DNA of 64,000 bases. It comes from Pomphorhynchus laevis (Eukaryota; Acanthocephala; Palaeacanthocephala; Echinorhynchida; Pomphorhynchidae). Below are positions 23,396-36,345 of the stretch, piece by piece. Positions within the stretch are counted from its first letter, which is position 1; each line of letters starts with the position of its first letter. The stretch covers positions 62,001 to 126,000 of the forward strand of contig WNNJ02000861.1 in assembly GCA_012934845.2 (NCBI GenBank). Direction: 5' to 3'. Below the pieces are notes generated by a model. It was not told the DNA's origin. It worked only from the letters and a program-made list of their open reading frames with translations, and made no database searches. The position numbers and the translations under genes are program-made.

Positions 23396-23503
23396 AGCGT
23401 CCTGTTTTATCTTTTATACAACTCAACATCCAAAAAGTGTATACATTAGTGGATATATGTTCAATAGTAAACTTTACTGGATTAGCATTTCCTAGGTTAT
23501 AAG
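23396..23503. repeat. Direct repeat pair within PLE, copy 2
   Basis: The partner of 22995-23096 in the same orientation. About 300 bases of distinct sequence separate the copies. Confidence 0.75.
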
Positions 23504-24869
23504 TCCATTTTTATAATTCCTACCTGCTACCCTTCCAGATGATGAATATGTCATCTATATATCGTACGTACATACGTGGTCGTGTTAGGTTAGCTGCTGT
23601 CATTTTAATACTTGCTGCATACAATTTCATAAACGTTGGGCAATGGGTTTTCCCATTTCCCAGCCAATCATTTGAACATAAAGCGACTAGTTGAACATTA
23701 AAAGTTATAGTATAATATATAACTTTTAGTATCTTTACAATCGTATTTATTTCTTGGAATATCCTATATATCTTAGAAATGTTTCGACAGCTACTATTCT
23801 ATTGTGCAAAGGGATCGATGTATACAACGCTTCTACGTCTACTGTGGCTAGTATAGTTTTGTATATTTCCTTGATATAATTCATCCATTTATAAATTATA
23901 AGCATAACTATATATAATTATAAGCTGTGATGAATGATCCCTAGGACTCTTAAAATTTGGACCCTACTGATGAAGCTCATTAATCAGAAACCGGACTATG
24001 GATTTGATTGCTGATGGACTGTGATAGTTCCAGCATCTTGAAAATTTTCTCTCGAATGATAAGACATGCTCAGCATTTTATCTCTAATGCTAAGCATTTT
24101 ATCTGAATGATGCATGCCCAACAGGCTTTCGAAAACTGAAATCCACTCACCTATCTCGATTTTCATAATCATGCTATCTGCGTCCATAATACCACACGAC
24201 AAATCTATTCCGAAACTGTTTCATCTTTAGAGTAGAATCATCAGTTGTGATTAGTTTCTAAAATTCAGTGATACATTTTTAAAGAGCATTTTTACCCAAA
24301 ACGAGAAAGAATTTAAGAGATTCACTTGTTTAGGTTTAATTGAAGAAACACATCTTTGATAGAATTTCTTTGAATTATTTTCGCTGAAATGGGGTTATTA
24401 TGGATCCGTTATTTAATACGATCATAAATAAAAGTAAGAGAGAACACCATTCCAGAATCTATTTCATAAAACGGATAATATTAAATAGATTAAATTATTT
24501 CTTACACGAGAGCTTCAGTATTTTCTCACAAATATCGAATTATTTATTCTAGTAAATAGATTATAATCTAATAGTATACAGTAAACCCATAATCTCTTTT
24601 GATTTTTGATTAGATAGTTTTACTGGAACGAAGAAGAAAATATTTCCCTTAATTTAAAAAATACAATATTTCGATAGTTCCTACAATCATTATCAGGAAT
24701 TAAAATTAAATAGATTATTTACTAGATTATAATCTAGTAAATAAATTATAATTATTCTTTTCTTTCTAATAGTTTTTGACTTATTTTCTTCGATAATATG
24801 TTCTAAAATAAATAATTTACAGGTTTTAATACCATATTAATCTCATATGTTTATGAAATATAGTTTGAC

Positions 24870-24985
24870 TATTATGCTGTATATTATATATGTGTTGCCT
24901 AAACCTAGTTTTTAACATTTGATATGTTTTTCCAATATATTGCAATCCACATGTACATTGTATTAGATACACTACACCTGTGGTA
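24870..24985 (-). pseudogene. PLE GIY-YIG endonuclease fragment
   Basis: The minus strand reads TTGVVYLIQCTCGLQYIGKT followed by YQMLKTR. This is the start of the PLE GIY-YIG domain (VVYLIxCxCGxxYIGKT), with C-x-C spacing unlike the C-x2-C of the copies at 12285 and 41453. It is too short to be active. It indicates a separate PLE lineage in the AT-rich region. Confidence 0.6.
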
Positions 24986-25817
24986 TTGCAGTTACAATTA
25001 TTATTAATATTTAATGAAAAACATTTGTTTGTCGTATTACTTACAATACAAATTTTATATTATTATTTTATAATATTATTTAATAGAAAACATTTGTTTG
25101 TCGTATTATGTCGTATTATTGTTGTAACATGTATATTTTTGTTATTTTACTGGAACGAAGATAATATTTCCCTTAATTTAAAAAGTACAATATTTCGATA
25201 ATTCCTGCTATCAATTCTAGCAAGTTGATCATAATAATTGAATATATAAATAAGTAAAAAATAAATTGCACCTTTTAATTAAAGTTTATACTATTTTCAC
25301 TTTAAGATTAATTTTAAATTATACTGTTTTGAGTCAAATATTAAATTAAGATTAAACTGTTTTAAAATTTTATCTGTTAAAAAGTTTGTGCCAATATCTT
25401 TATGCAACCCAAACTTAATCAAATGCACGATATAACCTCATCAAATGCTGGCTATTCACAATAAATAATGACAGTTGACCTTTGATTGATTCAGTAAGTG
25501 TAATCAATTGACCATTAATATTCATTAATATCCATTAATAATAATCGTATAATATAAAAATATTATTAATAAATAATAATTATTATCCATAGTAATCGTT
25601 AATATTAATATTAATAGTTGGTATTGTAAACACAAGTGTGTATAAATATTACAATACAGAACTCGAAACTCTAAGATTCAACTTGTTGAAGAAAACTAAA
25701 GGTGAGTTATTTAAATTTTCCTTACTTTTATGATGATTTTCATACTTTTAAGTATTAGCTTTAAATTAAAGCTAATTTTTATTAGATATAACACACTGAA
25801 AATCAAAATTTTTAAAG

Positions 25818-25898
25818 AATTATTGGAACTGGATCAAAAAAGAAGCAAAATTATATTTGATATTTCGCTAACATCTGCTAGCATCTTCAGAAAATTGC
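25818..25898 (+). repeat. PLE-type terminal repeat, copy 1
   Basis: It begins aattattggaactggatcaa and contains the stem gctaacatctgctagc. Close relatives occur at 63393-63469 (same strand) and 63925-63998 (opposite strand), flanking a PLE endonuclease fragment. I infer a PLE terminal sequence. Confidence 0.55.
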
Positions 25899-26499
25899 AT
25901 TAATTAGGTAATTAGGTAATTAGCATATTCAGAAAATTAACTAAAATATTTATTGATTGAATACTATGTAATATTAAACAAAGATGTACTAGTTTACAAA
26001 GACAAATATTTTGTTCATAAAATTAAGTTATAGAATTGTTTAACAAATTTTAGCTCTTATTCAAAAAGTTCGATCTTTTGATAAAAAAAAACTAAATAAT
26101 AGCAAATTGGGTATTATAAATAGATAAATCAATTTGATATAAATAGTTTCTTAATAAGAACTGATATTATATCCAATTTAGTTCCCGTTTCTCAAAGTTA
26201 GCAAATTGATAAAGGCAAGTATAAATGATACGTAATCCTTTTCTTAATAAAATTTTTGACGTTCAAAAATTTTTGAAAGATTTTAGATAATCAAAAAATT
26301 GTAATGTTTTACCACTTCATAAAATTAGCAACGTAATTGCCCAATATTTTTGTAATAAAGATCATTTCATCTTTATTACAATATTTTTGTAATAAAGATA
26401 TAATTTCCGATCTGACATCGCACTTGATCGGTGGGGCAAATATACCTCAGTAAACTGGTCACTTGTTGAATAGAAAGGACAGGACCATATAGCTATGGA

Positions 26500-27930
26500 A
26501 GTAATTGATCCGATCTTGGTGCATCATACGCAAGCTCGATTTCTAGCATAGTTCCTTCATCTCAAAGTGTCGTACCAAGACGTTCAGCAAAAGAGGTCCA
26601 AGAAGAGGTACATGCCTGTCAACTCTGCAATGACACAAAAAGCCTTTACATAAACTGGAGAAACTTTAATCTTTTCATTTAAACATAATGTTTTCATAAA
26701 CAAGTATGCACTAACCAGATAAGTATACTCTTTGGTAATATAGTCTTGGAAGTCTGACCCTCCAAAAATAAAGTTGTTCATTACTAAACTGACCCCATTT
26801 GACCAAACTCTGGCTAATAAAATAGCGACAATAGTAAGATCCGCAGCCGGTATAACTGTTAAGTGGTTAGCATCAGTTTTCGAGTATGATGCTGCTTAAT
26901 AGGCAATATCAGCTCATATAGCTCGCCATATTCAATTGCTGTCTCATGTCGATGACAGGGCTATAATAGTGTTTGCAAGTGGTGATATATAAAACAAACC
27001 ATTATCCATGTTGCATATTACCCATCCAGAACATATATTGATTGATCTAGCAAAGCCATTTACTAATTCATTCATTTCATTCCGCTTATATTTGCATTAT
27101 TGATTTTCGCATACTAGTTAAACTAGATACCCTGTGAGGAGAAAACGCTCTTTCACACACCCCATACATTGCAAAGAGTATGACTGGGCTGACAATACGT
27201 CTCATCGAGATAGTAGGAACGAAATATGCGATTTGATCGAACCTCGGTAGTCTAGAGACTATAAATGCTATTGCTACAATTGCCTTCATCATTCAAGCAG
27301 TCAAATTTTAATACTATTAGTGAATCGGTAAGATCTTGAGCGAAATTCAAATAAACATCTGCTTCACTATTGCGTAATTCACGAAACACAACCGCATATT
27401 GTGTTCACCCGCCAGTTCTTCAGATCTGTTAAGTTCTAGTTCTGACAGATATGTATGTCTGCCAATATAAAATCTAACGGATGATACCGGTGTTATCATA
27501 AACGTTATTTCCTGAAAGTAATAAGCCAAATAGTCTGTCAGCAAGCTCTGATGAGACTTGCAATTTGAAGGCTAGTGCATTCTCCACCTTCTTAGTATCT
27601 GTAACACCACTTGTAAGGGCATGGGTGATTGCCGCTTCCTCGAGTAGATGCAGAGTTATGTAATCTGTTAATTGAATAACCAATCGATAAACGTTAAGAT
27701 CTGAAATTAGTCTCACATTATGTGAGACTAAAAAATTCAAATGTTTGGGATTATAACGGCTCATCATACTAGATCGTATATAAAATGGACCCTTATATTC
27801 GTCCCAAAATACTCCTCCTGGTGAGGTTCCTTTAAATTTATATGATTCCTGAATGAATCTTGTCACTTTGGACATTTCTAAGATTCGCCAGGCTAGCATG
27901 TTCACTGTATACTTCGGTCTAACCACAGAA
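26500..27930 (-). mobile_element. Endogenous virus-like protein fossil (family uncertain)
   Basis: A minus-strand region of protein-like sequence without LINE, PLE or transposase motifs. Segments such as FKGTSPGGVFWDEYKGPFY, LSHNVRLISDLNVYR-like helices, and RRIVSPVILFAMYGVCERAF suggest a helical, globular protein. The look is that of a nucleoprotein-like gene of a negative-strand RNA virus captured in the genome, but I cannot confirm a family from memory. It is broken in roughly five or more places and is therefore a fossil. Its flanks are AT-rich and show no LTRs. Confidence 0.35.
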
Positions 27931-28140
27931 TTTTGCCTATATTCAGCAAACTATTTCATGGTTCGAGTAATATTTCGTTCACAGAATCTTCAGAATTTGA
28001 AAACAACCATGAATTATCCGAAACTTCCGACTCGGGCGTTTTCACAGCACTGTGGTCAAATAAGGTGGAGAGTTTGTTACTATAATTTCTACGTAAGAGC
28101 AATTTAATATATAAAATAAATTGGATTACTAAATTAAAAT

Positions 28141-28306
28141 ATGAATATCTCAAAACGAGAGTGATACCAATCCACGTGAATTTTGTTAGTCATTTTTAGC
28201 CAGACGCGGGAGAACGACGAAAAACACTGCTAGATGCCGTTTCGTCATCACTATGACTCATCAGTACCAGTTCCCTCCCACTGCTGGATGCAGAGGAGGA
28301 CTGGCA
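28141..28306 (-). repeat. Short hammerhead-carrying repeat, copy 1
   Basis: A 166-bp unit that also occurs at 28466-28628 and, more diverged, at 36556-36710. On the minus strand it begins with the ribozyme and ends ttttgagatattcat. The unit seems to be a small non-autonomous element or the terminal part of a larger one. Confidence 0.75.
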
Positions 28307-28308
28307 GA
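28231..28308 (-). ncRNA. Hammerhead ribozyme motif, copy 1 (core intact)
   Basis: On the minus strand the catalytic core is CTGATGA (28264-28258), followed by stem II GTCAT/ATGAC with loop AGTG (28257-28244), then GAAAC (28243-28239). Before the core, a long hairpin forms stem I: TGCCAGT (28306-28300) pairs with ACTGGTA (28271-28265), extended by CCTCC/GGAGG and CTGC/GCAG. The nucleotide before stem I is C in an ATC triplet, acceptable as the cleavage site. Stem III is short, with TGCCAT against ACGGCA and one mismatch. Stem I and II closed with stem III open corresponds to type III topology. All invariant core positions are present; self-cleavage is inferred. Confidence 0.72.
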
Positions 28309-28465
28309 TGGCAATCAACGAATCATGTAAATGATGTACTAGAAAACATCTAGTAACATCATCATTAAGTGCTGAACCAGCACTACCGCTTCACCAAAAA
28401 GGATCATTAGCAAACGTTTTGGCAAATGCCTCGCAAGGTATCTTGTATATCGGATAACTTCTTTT

Positions 28466-28628
28466 ATGAATATCTCAAAACGAGAGTGATACCAATCCGC
28501 GTGAATTTTGTTAGTCATTTTTAGCCAGACGCGGAAGAACTTGATAAAATATGCTAGATGCCGTTTCGTCATCACTATGACTCAACAGTGTCAGTTCTCT
28601 CCCACTGTTGAATGCAGAGGAGGACTAT
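28466..28628 (-). repeat. Short hammerhead-carrying repeat, copy 2
   Basis: Direct copy of 28141-28306, starting 325 bases further on, with the same end atgaatatctcaaaacgaga (plus strand). Its ribozyme core is altered. The spacing suggests a partial tandem arrangement. Confidence 0.75.
28555..28628 (-). ncRNA. Hammerhead ribozyme motif, copy 2 (core mutated)
   Basis: Stem II (GTCAT/ATGAC) and GAAAC are identical to copy 1, but the core reads CTGTTGA. The conserved A6 is changed to U, and the outer part of stem I is weakened. Cleavage is expected to be lost or much reduced. Confidence 0.6.
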
Positions 28629-29630
28629 TAAACGTCATTTACTCTTCCCCATAATGGAACCGGTTTAATCAAGAAACAATGTGTCGCGTGTCTTTAGTTC
28701 CTGAATTTGACTACAAAATCTTAGTCAACTTGCTTAATTCAACTTAATTCTGATTTGGTCATAGCTATAATATTGTTCTTATCAGCTTAGCAGCATCTAC
28801 TATTCAGTTTATTTGGTTTAGAAAGTTGACTACTAAGATATTTTAACTTCAACTACATTAGCATTATCCCAAGCGATTAGTTGGTATATCTTATCGTATA
28901 TTCTTGTTTATTTTCTATATGTCAATCTTGAAATTGAGTAAATATAACGCTCGGAAAGCATCGTCATTCAATCTACTACTTATTTGATTAACAGTAATCA
29001 AAGAATTACTAAATAGGCAAATTTTAAGAATATTTCTTAGTCCATGAAGTCTGAAAGCAAATTAGGTGAAAATATGGAGAAGATTCGAAAGCAGAGAAAT
29101 TTGATGACGTTAGATAAATTAAATCCGATTCTGAGGTTGAAAGAAACGAATAGTTTACAATAACTCGCAGAGTTGACAGAGTTGAGCTATCAAGCAATTA
29201 GTTAAAGCTGTTCACCATATTAATAGTTTGTTTCAGGATGTTATATCAATTGAAGCATCCGCCTGAAGCTACTTTGCATTATATTTCAACACTGACGTAG
29301 CATCATTTTTGGGTATCGCTTGAATGCTATATAACATCTCGTTTTTATTTTAAAAACCACCTTTTTGTCAGTTTTCCTTAAATCATAACAAGCGTATATC
29401 TTTGATCGAAGTACACTCAAAATTGTTATATAGCTGTTGAAAGAATAAAAGGCATCCGCCGACAGAACATGATTGTTGTTAAAACCAATATTTCGGTTTC
29501 CAAGCGAAGCCATTTTAAGGTAATCTACAAGGTAGAAACAAAACACATTAGCAATTTTTACAATGTACAGGGTATTTTAAGTGAGCAAAGTATGACCATC
29601 GTTGCCGTTTATTGTTGGTTTTTTTGTCTA
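28629..29630. other. No recognisable gene
   Basis: AT-rich sequence with scattered stops in all frames. A minus-strand frame (29546-29286) has no family I recognise. Confidence 0.5.
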
Positions 29631-29639
29631 ATTAATATT

Positions 29640-30199
29640 GCTTCTTTTTGTATCTAAATGCCATTTCCAACTCCTTACAACTGTCGTAATCTTTAACGAT
29701 CTTTCTAATTGTTTTTCTATTCAATTGAAAAATCTCAGAAAATATCTTAGTCGATATCCCGTTTTCTGGTAACGTGAGGAAAAACTTGGATGGGAGCGGA
29801 CCTTCTCTCACTACTCTCTGGCCACGCCACTTTCTGCTAACTTTGTCTACATTATGAGCTAGAAGACTACAGGGATAAACCAAACGCACAATGTGTCAGT
29901 TTAACGTCGAAGCTCGTCTTCTCTCATAATAACGTTATTGCAAACATTGAAAGCCCTGAAACAAAACGAGGCGAAAATACCCAATTTATTATGCTTAACG
30001 TGACAACTATCCCAACGAATATAGAGATTAGTCTCAGTAGGTTTCCTGTACACCGAGGTTAGAAATCTGGACTCTGACGACTTTACTAAAACGTCGAGAA
30101 ACGAGATGCTATTCTCATACATTAAGTGCACTGTGAACTTAATTCTGGGATGTTGCGCATTCATGTACACATGAATAATAACAACAGGGTAGATCACGT

Positions 30200-30200
<1 letters not shown>
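29640..30200 (-). pseudogene. PLE fragment: RT C-terminal region and linker
   Basis: The frame at 30197-29901 reads HPRIKFTVHLMYENSISFLD, then SRFLTSVYRKPTETNLYIRW and KLGIFASFCFRAFNVC. This is the PLE region after the RT catalytic box (FLDV, VYRKPTxT, then a basic helix). The downstream stretch to 29640 keeps PLE-like length but no clear endonuclease. It is 5'-truncated: the RT proper is absent upstream of 30200. Confidence 0.65.
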
Positions 30201-31859
<1,659 letters not shown>

Positions 31860-31860
<1 letters not shown>

Positions 31861-32180
31861 TGCAGTTACATATATTTTGTAAGGTGACACTTTGACTTAT
31901 AAAAAGGATAGCCGCCTCCCTGTAGGTGTTTGCATTAGCAATCAATGATGATATTTATAGTGTTCTATAAACAACTGACAGCGTTTGTGCCATGGCTGGT
32001 GATTCAAATTACAGTTAGGACATTTTTATTTCGTCGTTTTTGTTAGCGTATGTGTCAATGCAAAGTCAATATTGTTACCCCGCTTCCCAGTTATAAATTT
32101 GATGTTGTATATATTGTTTAGAGCGTCAAACTTATCAAGTTATTAAGACTTGTAGAGAGGAAATGAATTTTATTCTATAA
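31860..32180 (-). pseudogene. Relic of a family B-like gag
   Basis: The minus strand shows NIYNIKFITGKRGNNIDFAL, equivalent to the NIRFITGNRGLPIPVAF signature of family B gag. After a gap it shows the third knuckle CPNCNLNHQPWHKRC with QLFIEHY after it. The first two knuckles are deleted. This is an old, diverged LINE fragment. Confidence 0.5.
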
Positions 32181-32532
32181 AAAGTATTATTAATCGTTAT
32201 CAATTTCAACGAATGAATTAATTTTAATCCGCGTTTTTATTCAAATTATTTCATAGTCACTTGAAAATAGCAGTAATTTCCGATTATTTTGTTTTTACAG
32301 CAAAATGAAACAATACATTTTATTTTGCCGTTAATCCTGTGTGGAAGCGGGGTAGGTTCTCAATGTACGCGTTCTCCATTTCACACGGTTGTTGGCCTGA
32401 TCCGGATGCAATCGAGCAGTTTGTAAATCCTTGTTTGGCAAAATGAAACAAGACTACGTTCTGATATGTTTGCAAAAATATTCATAGTTAATTCACATTT
32501 ATTAAACGTAAACGGTACTCCAGTTTATATCA

Positions 32533-32573
32533 TATGGTAAGGGGTTTGCCATCATTGCAAACCCCTTACCATA
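32533..32573. repeat. Perfect hairpin (17-bp arms)
   Basis: Arms tatggtaaggggtttgc (32533-32549) and its exact complement (32557-32573) around catcatt. Part of it (ggggtttgcaaa) is copied again right after, and a second small inverted repeat (aatttttctaaattt) follows. Confidence 0.85.
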
Positions 32574-32639
32574 GGGGTTTGCAAAATTTTTCTAAATTTC
32601 TGAAATTTAGAAAAATCACTTTTTTCTAAATTTCGTCAC

Positions 32640-33250
32640 AACACCTGATTGTTTAGCCATTTTAGGTGCTCCATCTATAGCTAAGGCGGACAGCACACGA
32701 GTAATCAACTTCAAACATGTTTAGTGCCCCGGCTATGGTAATAAAGATATCGGATGTTGTTATAGTGTTTGCTATAAGTACTACATTTGAGATTTTTTCA
32801 GTAACAGCTCTAAGGGACATCATATCAGCGGATACTACTCAACATCAGTAATATCGATGATTTCGTTGATTTCAACTGAAAAAGTGATTATATTAAAAAT
32901 TATTATATTTGTAGAAGTTTACCGTTTTTAGTAAACATTGACTGATGGCTTTTCATACCTGCCATCAATTCATCATTTTCTTTTTTATCTGTTGCCCATA
33001 AATTTTATTGTATATGTTGACTGATGAGCCTCACAGTGCCGAATTTCTCTTAGAACTGAAACATGTTGTGAACACATCAAACACACTGTTCTACCATTTA
33101 CCTAGGTAATGAAATATGCGGATAATCATTTTTATTTGAAAATTCTCCATTCTGAAGCCACATTTCGCTGTTTAGGAAACGACATTTTAGGACAACGTAT
33201 GTTGCAAATAAAATATAATCTACAAATTTAAAAAATGTCTACAATAGTTA
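32640..33250 (-). pseudogene. hAT (ZBED-type) transposase relic
   Basis: The minus strand shows FSVEINEIIDITDVE near 32880, where active relatives have FxxALDESTDITDxxQ. Further on (about 32690-32630) it shows LAIDGAPKMAKQSGVVTKFR, the DGAP motif with the second catalytic Asp. The rest is degraded. It is less well preserved than the hAT at 46032-49344 and different in sequence. Confidence 0.45.
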
Positions 33251-33596
33251 AAACAAGCGATCTAAACACGTTTATACACACATTATCATTTCCTCAAAGT
33301 AAAAAACGACAACGCATCTAAGAACATAGCCTATTTTTATTCAACCTCAGTTGATTCATAGAAATATGTTTTCTCTTTATAAACTGTCCGCAAAAAAATA
33401 AAAAGTATTAGTCGCTAACTAAAACATATGCCTGGCAAAATAAGGAATACATACATTTTTTAAATATACAGTTTCGAGCTTTTTTACTCTACAGTCGCAA
33501 TATTATTACCTTACCAATAGATAAGATTTATAGCAACCTCATTTTTTGAAAAATTACAGTTTAATTCGATTTTTTTAATTGAGTAACGTTTTAAAA

Positions 33597-34195
33597 TTAC
33601 AAGTCATCATTAGTAACTACATATTGTTTGCTCTTCATCTTCTTATCCATTGTGATGGGCTCGCGAAACTCGGAGGTTTCGTTACCGTCCGAGTCCACGT
33701 GTTGATTGTACTGCAACTCAGTTACTATCGGGTTTTGTCCTAAAGACCGCATCACGTTTAGTTCCGGACTGATTAGTCTATTGAGGTCTTCATTGATTAC
33801 ATTAAAGTGCGATCCGGCTGCATCGTATCTGTTTGTGGGGTCTCTGGATTCGTGAAGATCGTTATCGCATTTGGATAAGTTTGACGAAGTAGGAGAAGCG
33901 CGATCGTCGCCGAAAATCTCGTCATCCCCGTTAATTCATGTTGCTTCTTCTGTATCAGCCAGAGTATTGACTGTTGGATAGTCGAATGCCGGATCACATA
34001 TCCCGAAGTTGCCGATCGCAGAGTGCGTATTGTCTAATGAGATGGAAGGGTTACACAATAATTGCGTGTAATTATTGAAATTATTTTCATTAATTCGATT
34101 TTCTATAAAAATCGAATTAATCGGTTTTATTCGATTTTCTATGAAACCATTTCGGATGGGTTGCAAAACCCAACAGAGGGGACCATATGCTGCCC
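33597..34195 (-). pseudogene. Unidentified reading frame, about 190 codons
   Basis: One minus-strand frame is open over about 600 bases apart from a single interruption. It ends KKMKSKQYVVTNDDL with a stop at 33597. It is acidic and Asn/Asp-rich, with a small internal repetition of FIENRI. Base composition is less AT-rich than the flanks, which suggests a real former coding sequence such as a terminal exon or a viral or element protein tail. No domain is recognised. Confidence 0.35.
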
Positions 34196-34199
34196 GCGT

Positions 34200-35515
34200 T
34201 TCTAGTCAATTTCAATATTAATCTTTTACGGACTGCTGATTTTTAAATATGTGATTTTTAGCATCCAATATAAAAAACTGCTGGAAATACTATGCACGTA
34301 TATTTTGAAAATTAAATGAAATGTATTTTCATTGTTTTATGAGTTTATTATATAGTATCGCGCACAATATTCAAAAAATAGTATTGTGTCACTTGCCCAA
34401 AGTAAAATTCTAATTTCAGGTAATTTTACCATGCTATTGGAAAACTTCAGTTTTATAAACGAAATAAATTGAAATATATTAAATTGCTGCAAATAATGAA
34501 AACAAAATTGTTTTGTTGATCAAATCACATCCCTATCATAAGTGTAAAATACACGAGCAAGATATGGTATGTGGATTATAACCGTTACAAAGTAACTATT
34601 ATATGGGGCACAATGAAGCATATAAAAGGGTATTAGTCGAAAATTTTAAACTTTGTGGCACACCAGCAATCAGTATCCGTAAGATTGGAGTTCGATGAAA
34701 CAAGCATGGCTGGGATCGATAAGTCTGTAGTGATTTATATCAGAAAAGTGTATTATTAACATTATGGACTCTTCAATAGTCTGGGCCTATATGGCGACTG
34801 TCAGCATGTACCCAAATCGTTTAAAGAAAATATGAGAAAATGAGTCTTAATCGGAGATGGTGATAAATATACAATTCAATTCATAGTTTTAATTTATCTT
34901 GCGCAGCTGTTTTCACTGTGCTGTTATTAAATTGTACGAAATGTGCACATTTCAATGACGGTTTTCTCATAACGATATAATGACATGATAGAGGACTTTT
35001 CTTTGAGAATGCATTAGGCGCATGTAATGCTTCCAATTACTGAGTTAAATTATTGTGACTATTTTCTTAATGAACAATCGAGCTCAATTTATAATTGAAA
35101 TCTCGCGAACCATTAATAGCATTTTTGAGGGTTATATGTATTTTTAAATTGTTATCTATGACCATAAAATGCACATAGTTAATAAAATAAAACTATTAAT
35201 AAAAATATATAGTTTATTCATAAACTATAATAAAAAATATTTAAAAATAAAACAATAAAACAATGATTTTATTAAATATATCAAACTTTCAATGTGATGG
35301 ATGTTCCGTTCATACTTACTTGAAATAAGATAATGGATAATTAGATCCAATGTTGCTGATATAAGATGAAGAATTGCATTAATTTCCATTTATTTTCTGT
35401 GTTCTGTGTTTTGTTACAAATGAAAAAGCCTACTTACATAAAATGGATGTGAATAATTAATTGAGAATTTTTTAACAAAATATCTATCAAAAAATAATTA
35501 AGATTTCTTCTTAGC
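34200..35515. other. AT-rich DNA without recognisable features
   Basis: No frame of note and no element ends. Runs of ATAAAA are common at 35160-35270. Confidence 0.5.
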
Positions 35516-35519
35516 CCTG

Positions 35520-36345
35520 CCATGACGTCCATCAGACCTTTGGGTGTTGGCTAGGCATCTGACCAAAGTAGTCTTCGTTTTCTAGAAGGTTCTATAAAAG
35601 AGTTTTCGCATTGCCTCGCGTCAACGCCACAGATATTCGCTGAAAAAGATCTCGAGCGGCGTTTGGGTACGTGGTATTGCGGCGAGCGGCGAGATACCGC
35701 GCTATTCTGCGGATTAGTCGTTCTCCGTCTGCGTTCCACCCTCCGTATGTTTCAACAACGGCCGATTTGAAAGTATAGCCGTTTTCCTCCATTTTTTGTC
35801 TATATTTTCGTATCTTGACGCGACCAACGTAGTCTTCTGCAGCATAGGAAGCTTCCTTACTTGAACGCGGCAGATACAAAGATTGCTGCGGGTTGGTGAC
35901 AGCAAAATCAACTGCTTCTGGCAAATCTCTGTGGAATAGAATGTCTGCTTGCCTTTTTCTCAAACCTTTAACTAAGTTGGTCACCTCACATTCAACGTGC
36001 ATACCAGCTGACCCAGATGCTTGAAAGACCGTGTCTCTTATTCCGTTGTGCCTTAAGCCAGGGTATTCGCCGAACGGACACGTTAGGGCATGAAATCCAT
36101 GGACGTCCGCATCTCTAAAGCATCGTCGGCATATGTACGGTTTCGCCGATATGGGTATTCCCAACTACAAGCGAATTAAAACTCGAAATTCCGCAGGTGA
36201 CACGCTCAATGAATTTATTTTGTTGGAAATAGAGTGGAGCCAGGCGCTCGCGTATGGGCATCCTATGGATAAAAGACGGGCAGCATCAAACGTGCTTGAC
36301 ACCTCTATCAGTTTAGAGAGACGCTCCTGATCAATTGCTGAGCTT
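35520..36345 (-). pseudogene. LINE C-terminus with zinc motif and restriction-like endonuclease
   Basis: It begins DQERLSKLIEVSS at about 36340, then SIGCPYASAWLHSI and VSPAEFRVLIRL. In the next open frame (36164-35592) comes a zinc-like motif CRRCFRDADVHGFHALTC, then RHNGIRDTVF (start of the RHN box) and RQADILFHRD, the presumed metal-binding region. The end is DLFQRISVALTRGNAKTLL. This is the C-terminal endonuclease of R2/NeSL-type LINEs, which cut specific DNA sites. One in-frame stop splits the two blocks (before LGIPIS). The RT is absent. Confidence 0.65.

Larger units (their letters stand above)
22640..23930 (-). pseudogene. Penelope-like element RT fragment
   Basis: Read on the minus strand, 23880-23760 gives ILATVDVEALYTSIPLHNRI (the PLE first catalytic box, VDVEALYTxIP) and RYIGYS. 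Then 23640-23530 gives MYVRYIDDIFIIWKGS, the second box YIDD with the usual DIFIIW. The intervening palm is damaged. The 3' part with linker and endonuclease is not seen, partly because the Tc1/mariner element sits at 21169-22629. Two direct repeats (22995-23096 and 23396-23503) lie inside. Confidence 0.6.
24215..26500. other. Very AT-rich region with PLE scraps
   Basis: No gene beyond the GIY-YIG fragment at 24870-24985. A direct repeat (ctggaacgaagaagaaaata at 24622 and its relative at 25150) and many short ATTAAT stretches (25500-25640) are seen. A hairpin at 26352-26383 (tttgtaataaagat and its complement) is perfect. The element end at 25818-25898 is described separately. Confidence 0.5.

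Noticed and set aside
23965-23995. CTGATGAAGCTCATTAATCAGAAAC as a hammerhead core
   Set aside because: The segment between core boxes does not self-pair as stem II, and stems I and III are absent.
28339-28575. Minus-strand frame across the hammerhead repeat as a protein gene
   Set aside because: The frame is not kept in the diverged copy at 36556, where an extra base shifts it; RNA structure is the better explanation.
33020-33065. CTGATGAG...GAAAC resembling another hammerhead
   Set aside because: The bases between the two boxes cannot form stem II and no stem I precedes them; a chance match.
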